From: an uncultured Bacilli bacterium
GTDB taxonomy: Bacteria; Bacillota_I; Bacilli_A; RF39; UBA660
NCBI GenBank assembly: GCA_947629285.1
Contig: CANRDA010000027.1
Coordinates: forward strand, 1-11,004
Direction: 5' to 3'
DNA length: 11,004 nucleotides
The stretch's first letter is position 1; each line of letters begins with the position of its first letter. This document shows positions 5,765 to 11,004 of this stretch, piece by piece. Under the pieces are notes generated by a model, which did not search any database, had not been told where the DNA came from, and worked only from the letters and a program-made list of their open reading frames with translations. A program made the position numbers and the translations under genes.

Positions 5765-6350
5765 CATTTAAGTTCATCCTTGTATTTTTCTTTAAACCAT
5801 TTTGCAAACTGGTCTTTAGCATCACCCCAATATGATGCTTCTTTTTCGTAATCTATATCTCTTAATTCACTTAAAGTTTTTGTCTCTCCATCAGGTATAT
5901 AAAATTTATCATGCCATCTTCCTCTAGTACCTCTTCTTCAAAGGAAATAGTGCCTGTCCCACCACCTGTAAAAACTACCGGTTCTTCTCCAAGCTCGCAA
6001 TATGCAAAACAATGTTCCAACCTAGCCTTTCTATTTTTCTCATTTTTAAATAATTCTAAAAACTTTTCTACACCTATTTGTTTATCAAAATAATGATTAT
6101 ATGGTCCAGGCAAACCTCCAAGTGCGTCAATATAAAGTCCAGAATCAGACTTTAAAACCGCACATCCTAATTTTTCTGCAGCATATTTCGCACTAAATGC
6201 TGCAACCTCCCCACAAGTCTCAGCCTGAATTTCTAAAATTTCAAAATCAGGATTTACAATTTCTATATTAAATCCATACTTCTTTTTAAAAAACTCGTTT
6301 GCTTCTTCAACTTTATATGGATTTGTAGTTAAATATACTAATTTCTTCAT
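5764..6350 (-). pseudogene. RdgB/HAM1-like non-canonical purine NTP pyrophosphatase, broken by a one-base frameshift
   Basis: The intact first 140 residues show the ITPase fold: LTTNPYK (7-13), SDSGLYIDALGGLPGPY (68-84) with catalytic Asp69, then GTGTISFEEE. The reading frame then gives VLEEDGM and stops at 5871. Moving to the -1 frame at GAGGTAC (about 5928-5934) continues as GTRGRWHDKFYIPDGETKTL and runs to TGA at 5764-5766, restoring a 195-residue protein of normal family length. The break therefore reflects one missing base (GAGG for GAGGG), a sequencing error, or less likely recoding, since no slippery heptamer is visible. In the restored tail the usual GFGYDP and SHR motifs read GRWHDKF and SYWGDAK, so this is a divergent branch. 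The start has AAGGAGGTAG (6354-6363) before the ATG. It lies 43 nt after ABC-F, probably in its operon. The family hydrolyses ITP/XTP/dITP to monophosphates in the cytosol. Confidence 0.85.
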
Positions 6351-6393
6351 AAACTACCTCCTTAATTAAATTATATTATACTATAAATTATGT

Positions 6394-8013
6394 TTAATCA
6401 CTCAGTTTTTCAAAATGCTCTACTATATTTTTATCATAATACACAAGTCTACCACTAGGCAAAATCAAAATACGGTCAATCCCTAGATTATCTACAAATT
6501 CTAAATTATGTGATACTACTAACATAGTTCCTTTAAAATTCTTAAAAGTTTCTGCTATTATCTTTTGAGTTTGTGGGTCTAAATGATTAGTTGGTTCATC
6601 TAGTATCAAAAGATTTGCTCCTATTAAAGATAATTTAGCAAGGGCTACACGACTTCTTTCTCCGGGAGATAATACTGATACTTTTTTAAATACATCATCT
6701 CCATAAAATAAAAATCTTCCAAGCACATTCCTTAAATCTCTCTCGCCTATATTTAAATTATAAAAATTTTGTAAAATAGTTTTATCTTCATATAGTAACT
6801 CGTGTTCCTGAGCATAATATCCTATATCTATTTTATTACCTATTTCTATCGTTCCTAAATCAGGTTTTAAATACCCTACTATTAATTTAAGCAGTGTTGA
6901 TTTACCAACACCATTCTCTCCTACTATTAAAAATTTTTCACCTTTTGATAATTCAAAACTCAAATCATTTATTATGTTTTTATTCGCACCTTTATCGTAT
7001 TTAAAACTCAAATTTTTTACTTTTAATGGTATTTTATTCCCATCTCTATTCATCTTTATATCAACTTTAGTTTCTTTTAATTTAGGTGCGATATCTATTT
7101 TATTTTTTAATAATTTATTTAACTTTTTTTCTCTATCTTGAGCCATCCTTTTTCTATTACCTGATGAATTTGCATATTTATCTATAATTGCTCTTAATTT
7201 ATCTTCCTTTTTTTGCTCTATTTTAGCATGTTTTATTAAATTTTCTTCTTTTATCTTATTTAGTTTTAAAAAATTATCATAATTACCATCGTACATTTCA
7301 AATGTTTTTCTTCGTTTATCTAAATATAATATTTTAGTAGATATTTCATTTAAAAATGATGTATCATGTGAAATTACAAAAACACTACCCTTATAATTCT
7401 TTATATATTTTGTAACATAATCTCTTGTAGTATTATCTAGGTGATTGGTAGGTTCATCTAAAAGCAATATCTCTGGGTTTGAATATAAAAGCCTAGAAAA
7501 TGCGACTTTTGACTTTTGACCTCCTGATATATTTTTTATTTTACTATCCAAAAGTGATGAATCGATATTCATACCACTTATTATTTTCAATAGAGTATTT
7601 TCTGCGTTATATGAATCAAAATATTCTAATTCTGACTGCACTTTATTGATTTTTTTATATATTGTATTTATCTCTTTATCTGTTGCACTCGAAAGTTTTA
7701 AATAAAGTGATTCTAATTCTTTATTTAGTTTTTCTATTGGTCTAGCTTGCATTAAAAATTCTAATACTGTAATATCTGTATCATCAAGTTCATCAGTTAA
7801 GGTTTGTGGAAGAAAACCTATTCTTTTTTTATTTTCGATTATTATTTTACCCTGTGTTGGAGTAATAGTGCCTAAAATAATTTTTAAGAATGTTGATTTC
7901 CCACTACCGTTAACGCCTACAATACCAACTTTTTCATTTTCTTTTATATATAAATTAACATCGTTAAATAGCTCTTGCATTCCAAACGACATAGATAAGT
8001 TTTTTATTCGCAT
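6394..8013 (-). CDS. ABC-F family ATPase (ribosome-associated type)
   Basis: This 539-residue protein has two ABC cassettes in tandem and no membrane segments, the hallmark of ABC-F. Cassette 1: Walker A GVNGSGKST (33-41), signature ISGGQ (162-166), Walker B ILLLDEPTNHLD (182-193), switch His216. The charged segment between the Q-loop (Gln70) and the signature is the arm region. The linker at about 245-325 is rich in Lys and Glu and contains GNRKRMAQDREKKLNKLLK. Cassette 2: GENGVGKST (365-373), LSPGERS (448-454), LLILDEPTNHLD (468-479), His502. ABC-F proteins bind the ribosomal E site; some are translation factors (EttA) and some protect against ribosome antibiotics. I cannot assign a subfamily or claim resistance. 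The start has AAAGGAG (8026-8020) 6 nt before the ATG. It has its own promoter, diverging from maf, and the RdgB-like gene follows 43 nt downstream. Confidence 0.92.
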   Translation of the reverse strand: MRIKNLSMSFGMQELFNDVNLYIKENEKVGIVGVNGSGKSTFLKIILGTITPTQGKIIIENKKRIGFLPQTLTDELDDTDITVLEFLMQARPIEKLNKELESLYLKLSSATDKEINTIYKKINKVQSELEYFDSYNAENTLLKIISGMNIDSSLLDSKIKNISGGQKSKVAFSRLLYSNPEILLLDEPTNHLDNTTRDYVTKYIKNYKGSVFVISHDTSFLNEISTKILYLDKRRKTFEMYDGNYDNFLKLNKIKEENLIKHAKIEQKKEDKLRAIIDKYANSSGNRKRMAQDREKKLNKLLKNKIDIAPKLKETKVDIKMNRDGNKIPLKVKNLSFKYDKGANKNIINDLSFELSKGEKFLIVGENGVGKSTLLKLIVGYLKPDLGTIEIGNKIDIGYYAQEHELLYEDKTILQNFYNLNIGERDLRNVLGRFLFYGDDVFKKVSVLSPGERSRVALAKLSLIGANLLILDEPTNHLDPQTQKIIAETFKNFKGTMLVVSHNLEFVDNLGIDRILILPSGRLVYYDKNIVEHFEKLSD

Positions 8014-8040
8014 AATATACTCCTTTAATTTCTAATAAAC

Positions 8041-8069
8041 ATTTTATAAAAAGTTTTCATGTATGTCAA
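8041..8069 (-). promoter_or_regulatory. Promoter of the ABC-F gene
   Basis: A consensus TTGACA (8069-8064, minus strand) lies 17 nt from TAAAAT (8046-8041). The predicted start near 8034 leaves about 20 nt of leader, so there is no room for the leader-peptide attenuators found before some ABC-F resistance genes. Confidence 0.65.
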
Positions 8070-8073
8070 ATAT

Positions 8074-8102
8074 TTGCTTTGTATTTTAAATTAATATATA
8101 AT
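8074..8102 (+). promoter_or_regulatory. Promoter of maf, back-to-back with the ABC-F promoter
   Basis: TTGCTT (8074-8079) lies 17 nt from a perfect TATAAT (8097-8102). The start would be near 8109, right at the maf ribosome-binding site, giving a very short leader. The two divergent -35 boxes are 4 bp apart, and the palindrome CAAATATTTG (8067-8076) joins them. Confidence 0.55.
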
Positions 8103-8119
8103 ATATTCGAGGTGTGGAT

Positions 8120-8710
8120 ATGAAATTAACTTTAGCAAGTACATCTAAATTCAAAAGTGAAATTTTAGATACTGTAAAACTTAATCACTTTCTTGAAGAG
8201 AGCAATTTTAAAGAAGTATCTTCAAATAAAGATGTATACAAGTATGTAATGGATTTAGCTCTTGGTAAAGCACTTAGTATTAAAAATAAAGTAGATAGTG
8301 GGATAATACTTGGACTTGATACAGTAGTTTACGCGAATAACCAAATACTAGAAAAACCTAAAAGCATTGATGAGGTTAAAAAGTTTTTAAGAATGTGTTC
8401 AAATAATACTACATCTGTTATAACAGGTATTGCACTAATAAATAAAGATACTAACGAAGTTATAAGAGATTATGCTATTACAAAAGTTACATTAAGAGAA
8501 ATGAATGAACAAGATATAAAATATTACATAGATAACGAACCTAATATGATGTATGTATCTGGCTTTGTAATTGAAACTGTCATATCTAATTTTATAGATA
8601 AAATCGATGGAAGTTATTATAATATACTAGGTGTGCCTGTTGAAACTATATATAAACATTTACAAAACTTTAATATACATTTAAGTGAATTAGAAAAAAG
8701 TAAGACTTAA
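8120..8710 (+). CDS. Maf-family nucleoside triphosphate pyrophosphatase, divergent
   Basis: 196 residues, normal for Maf. Recognisable elements are LTLASTSKFKSEIL at the N terminus, GLDTVVYANNQILEKP (65-80) with the catalytic Asp67 and the KP pair, SVITGIALI (99-107), and GSYYNILGVPVETI (164-177). Maf proteins hydrolyse canonical or modified nucleotides (dTTP/UTP/CTP or modified forms) in the cytosol. In typical members the start reads SASPRR; here Phe and Lys stand where the two Arg should be, and the A-Y-x-I-Q-G segment reads SGFVIETV. Substrate choice may differ. The ATG at 8120 is chosen over an in-frame GTG at 8114 because GAGGTG (8109-8114) is well spaced for it and the protein then begins like the family. 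The gene converges on the S66 gene. Confidence 0.82.
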   Translation: MKLTLASTSKFKSEILDTVKLNHFLEESNFKEVSSNKDVYKYVMDLALGKALSIKNKVDSGIILGLDTVVYANNQILEKPKSIDEVKKFLRMCSNNTTSVITGIALINKDTNEVIRDYAITKVTLREMNEQDIKYYIDNEPNMMYVSGFVIETVISNFIDKIDGSYYNILGVPVETIYKHLQNFNIHLSELEKSKT

Positions 8711-8722
8711 TCTCTTACTTTT
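8694..8722. terminator. Shared bidirectional terminator between maf and the S66 gene
   Basis: AAAAGTAAGA (8696-8705) and TCTTACTTTT (8713-8722) form a perfect 10-bp stem with a 7-nt loop. In the minus direction the stem ends in a run of six T (8699-8694), a good terminator for the S66 gene. In the plus direction the T tract is CTTTTATTT, weaker but usable. The hairpin includes the last codons of maf and the first two bases of the S66 stop codon. Confidence 0.75.
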
Positions 8723-9755
8723 ATTTGTTAACAGGACTTTCAACTAGTGTAATAGTTTTATTATCAAAATCCACTTCAACTAAAGTTCCAATAGGAAGTA
8801 CTCCTATCGGAGTAGCATGACCAAAATTTATATTATATAGAACTGGCAAATTTTCTTTATTAAAATATTTTAATATTTTTTTATATACTTCTTTATATTC
8901 TTCATAATATTTTTCATCTTTTGGCTTTCCTACTATGATTCCTTTTATAACATCAAATATTCCCTGCGCACCTAAATTCATTAAATAATACTGTAAAATA
9001 TCTGGTGAGATACAATCTTCACTAGTTTCTAAAAATAGTATTTTATTCCTCCACTCATCTATTGTTGGCCAGATGGGTGTACCTACATATATTGGAAAAG
9101 CATCTATACATCCCCCAAGTAAACTTCCTATAACTTTTCCACTACCTTGAAGAAGTTCATATCCGTGTGTTTCTTTTTTTAACTTTTTTTCTACATTGAT
9201 ATTTTCTTCTCCCCAAGGTACAAAATCATCACTCCAATAATCACTCGATTTTATTTCAAAATCTTTAGTGCCATCAAATAATACTTTTTTGAAAGATTCT
9301 TTTGTATAGTCAAACATTTTTACATATTCGGCAAAATCAGTCATTAAACAAGGACCATAATAAGAAACTATACCAGCTTTTTGCATCATAAAATGATTTG
9401 CAGTTGTATCAGAATATCCCATAAATATTTTAGGATTTTTTCTTATGACATCATAATCTATATATGGCTCTAATCTAATTGTGTCCATTCCACCTATAGA
9501 GCATATAATTCCCTTAATAGATTTATCTTTAAAAGCATCCATTAAATCTTTTGCTCTTAATTCTGGATGTTCATCTAAAAACTTAACTCCTTTTAAAGCA
9601 TTAGGCATAGCAACTACTTCTAGTCCAAATTCTTCTTCTAATCTTTTTTTACCTAAATAATACTTATGAATAAAAGGCTTTTCTCCTATAAGGCCTGATG
9701 ATAAACTCACTATAGCAACCTTGTCCCCTTTTTTTAAACATTTAGGCTTAATCAT
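8721..9755 (-). CDS. S66 family LD-carboxypeptidase / MccF-like serine peptidase
   Basis: 344 residues, normal for the MccF branch of family S66. The Ser-Glu-His triad is visible: Ser115 in FMGYSDTTANH, Glu243 in FLETSED, His313 in NINFGHATP. SIGGMDTIRL (86-94) and VIGSLLGGC (208-216) are further family landmarks. There is no signal peptide, so it acts in the cytosol. LdcA-type members trim D-Ala from recycled muropeptides, while MccF-type members cleave the amide bond in microcin C-like aminoacyl-nucleotides and give self-immunity. No microcin genes are nearby, so peptide recycling or detoxification are both open. The start has a weak site, GGATGTGA (9767-9760), 4 nt before the ATG. It has its own promoter and a shared terminator with maf, so it is a monocistronic unit. 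Confidence 0.88.
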   Translation of the reverse strand: MIKPKCLKKGDKVAIVSLSSGLIGEKPFIHKYYLGKKRLEEEFGLEVVAMPNALKGVKFLDEHPELRAKDLMDAFKDKSIKGIICSIGGMDTIRLEPYIDYDVIRKNPKIFMGYSDTTANHFMMQKAGIVSYYGPCLMTDFAEYVKMFDYTKESFKKVLFDGTKDFEIKSSDYWSDDFVPWGEENINVEKKLKKETHGYELLQGSGKVIGSLLGGCIDAFPIYVGTPIWPTIDEWRNKILFLETSEDCISPDILQYYLMNLGAQGIFDVIKGIIVGKPKDEKYYEEYKEVYKKILKYFNKENLPVLYNINFGHATPIGVLPIGTLVEVDFDNKTITLVESPVNK

Positions 9756-9773
9756 AATATCACATCCAGTTAC

Positions 9774-9802
9774 ATTATATCAAACAATCACATATTAAAC
9801 AA
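9774..9802 (-). promoter_or_regulatory. Promoter of the S66 gene, with direct repeats
   Basis: TTGTTT (9802-9797, minus strand) lies 17 nt from a perfect TATAAT (9779-9774). The expected start, near 9767, overlaps the weak ribosome-binding site. GATTGTTT occurs twice on the minus strand (9804-9797 and 9789-9782), 15 bp apart, covering the -35 box and the spacer. The second copy is in a place where a regulator could act. Confidence 0.5.
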
Positions 9803-9815
9803 TCGAAATAATTTA

Positions 9816-10262
9816 TTACTTTTTTAATTTATATCCTAATTTTTCTATTTCTAACTTAGCAATCAAAGATAAATCACATTCTCTTAGGCTATTTATATCA
9901 TAGTATTTCGCACCCATAGAATCATCGTTTTTATCTGTTATTTTAATACTATCTTTTATATCATTTTCATAACTTAATACCTTATAAAATATTCCTATAT
10001 GGTGTATTTTAAATAAAGTATCTTTATCTTTGAAATCGAGTGTTACAGAGGAAGAGTCAAATATTTCAAACTCTTTTATATCTATTCCTACTTCTTCATT
10101 TAGTTCTCTTTTTAATGTATCTATAGGAGTTTCACTAAACTCTATAGTCCCTCCAGGCAAGTCTAACTTGCCTGAGTATGGACCACCCATCTTATTTATC
10201 AATACTATTTTATCATCTTTAACAATTAAACCATAAACCCCTAAGTGTGTTTTAAAGTACAT
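9816..10262 (-). CDS. Nudix hydrolase
   Basis: From the ATG at 10262 the protein has 148 residues. The Nudix box is complete: G38-x5-E44-x7-R52-E-L-N-E-E-V-G-I60, with LDLPGG just before it. The family cleaves nucleoside diphosphates linked to another moiety (8-oxo-dGTP, ADP-ribose, NTPs) using metal ions held by the Glu residues. The substrate cannot be read from the sequence. The ATG at 10262 is chosen over an in-frame ATG at 10313 because AGGGAG (10276-10271) lies 8 nt upstream, the protein then starts with the fold (MYFKTHLGVYGLIV), and the longer form would overlap the preceding gene by 47 bp. Its start lies 4 nt after the stop of the permease gene, suggesting translational coupling. No terminator is seen after it. 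Confidence 0.9.
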   Translation of the reverse strand: MYFKTHLGVYGLIVKDDKIVLINKMGGPYSGKLDLPGGTIEFSETPIDTLKRELNEEVGIDIKEFEIFDSSSVTLDFKDKDTLFKIHHIGIFYKVLSYENDIKDSIKITDKNDDSMGAKYYDINSLRECDLSLIAKLEIEKLGYKLKK

Positions 10263-10266
10263 AATA

Positions 10267-11004
10267 TCAACTCCCTGTACTCGTATATCTTTTAATACCT
10301 TTATAAAATGCAATTATAGAAGGTATTAAATATAATACTGTTATAAGTGGACAAAATATAAAAAGTTTATTTTGTACTCTACCTAATAAAAATAATAATG
10401 GATAATAATTGACAAATCCAAAAGGAATAATAAATGTGAAAAATGCGATAAATCCTTTTTTAAATATTCCTATTGGATACTGTGCCATGTGTTTCGAACC
10501 ATCTGTTAGTATATTTCTAACTTCTAATCCCTTTACAGTTAAAAAGCAATATGCAGAAGAAACTATAAAAATTCCAACAAATATAAATATCGAACTAAAT
10601 AACATAAATATTAAAGTTATAATCTTTTCTATATTCCAATTTACATCTATATTGATAATAGCTATAATTAAAACTATTAAAGACTGAAGTACTCTAGATA
10701 TTCTAATTACGCTTAACTTCTCCGAGAATGCTTGAAGTAATATATTTCTAGGTCTTAGAAATAATCTATCAAATGTGCCATAAATTATCAAATCATCAAA
10801 GTTATCTAACCCTCTAAAGAAAGTTTCACAAAACGATACTCCAAACTGAACTATTCCAAATGTAAGTAATACTTCGTAAACAGTAAAACCTTTTATATTT
10901 GAAAATTTATCAAATAAACATATTATAGTGAAATAATATCCAAAGAATACAAAAAACTGAGATATAAATGATAATATAAAAGACATCTTATATTCTAGTT
11001 CACA
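10267..11004 (-). CDS. ABC-2 type transporter permease (DUF990-like), N terminus outside window
   Basis: An integral membrane protein with about six hydrophobic segments and no soluble domain. After the second predicted segment it has FFRGLDNFDDLIIYGTFDRL followed by LRPRNILLQ, the conserved cytoplasmic loop of the ABC2_membrane_6 (DUF990 / COG3694) permeases. These usually work as a pair of permeases with one ATPase in drug or unknown-substrate export; the partners should lie upstream, beyond the right edge. An ATG exists at 10986, but the frame stays open to the window end with CELEYK before it. Family members have a similar E-Y-x-x-S-F motif inside the protein, so the true start is probably outside. 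The stop at 10267-10269 is 4 nt before the Nudix start. Confidence 0.82.
   Translation of the reverse strand, partial: CELEYKMSFILSFISQFFVFFGYYFTIICLFDKFSNIKGFTVYEVLLTFGIVQFGVSFCETFFRGLDNFDDLIIYGTFDRLFLRPRNILLQAFSEKLSVIRISRVLQSLIVLIIAIINIDVNWNIEKIITLIFMLFSSIFIFVGIFIVSSAYCFLTVKGLEVRNILTDGSKHMAQYPIGIFKKGFIAFFTFIIPFGFVNYYPLLFLLGRVQNKLFIFCPLITVLYLIPSIIAFYKGIKRYTSTGS

Noticed and set aside
6394..8013. ABC-F antibiotic-resistance gene with attenuator
   Set aside because: The leader is only about 20 nt with no hairpin or leader ORF, and the arm region does not match a resistance subfamily I can recognise.
8721..9755. MccF self-immunity gene of a microcin C-like cluster
   Set aside because: No mccA/mccB-like genes or exporter next to it; the S66 motifs alone do not show immunity function.
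10030..10687. Two plus-strand open frames opposite the Nudix and permease genes
   Set aside because: Both are antisense to genes with clear family motifs and show no start signals.

Overview
The window is very AT-rich and uses the standard code: TGA is a stop and Trp is TGG. Shine-Dalgarno sites are strong (AAGGAGG-like), and Arg is often AGA and Ile often ATA. Together with the gene content, this points to a low-GC Firmicute (Bacillota), most likely a Clostridia or Tissierellia-type anaerobe. The species cannot be named from this stretch. Almost all genes lie on the minus strand, so read in transcription order the window runs from right to left.

Layout from right to left. An ABC-2 type permease runs in from beyond the right edge and is coupled by a 4-nt gap to a Nudix hydrolase. 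Next is a MccF/LD-carboxypeptidase-like (S66) gene with its own promoter. It converges on a plus-strand maf gene, and the two share a terminator hairpin. maf diverges from an ABC-F ATPase across a ~100-bp region with back-to-back promoters. ABC-F is followed by a RdgB/HAM1-type NTP pyrophosphatase whose reading frame is broken by one base near its 3' third. Then come a 653-residue fusion of a PfkB sugar kinase with a GlmS/FrlB-like double SIS domain and a peptidase S51-like gene, probably one operon. Next is a short RelA/SpoT homologue (RSH), then a second S51-like gene. At the extreme left is the C-terminal end of a plus-strand IS110-family transposase and its 3' flank.

The most interesting part is the RSH gene. 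Its ~200-nt 5' leader has a good promoter, a 34-codon Cys-rich leader ORF with its own ribosome-binding site, and an intrinsic terminator whose 5' arm contains the leader stop codon. The terminator sits directly before the RSH ribosome-binding site. This is the layout of translation-controlled attenuation. The RSH protein keeps the HD hydrolase motifs, but Gln replaces the catalytic Glu of the synthetase, the TGS domain lacks its usual His, and there is no ACT domain. It is therefore probably a (p)ppGpp hydrolase.

Functionally the window is rich in nucleotide housekeeping enzymes (Maf, RdgB-like, Nudix, RSH hydrolase) and small-peptide hydrolases (two S51, one S66). The kinase-SIS fusion resembles a one-polypeptide version of the kinase and deglycase used for Amadori compounds, but its substrate is unknown. 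No tRNA, rRNA, CRISPR array or phage genes were seen.
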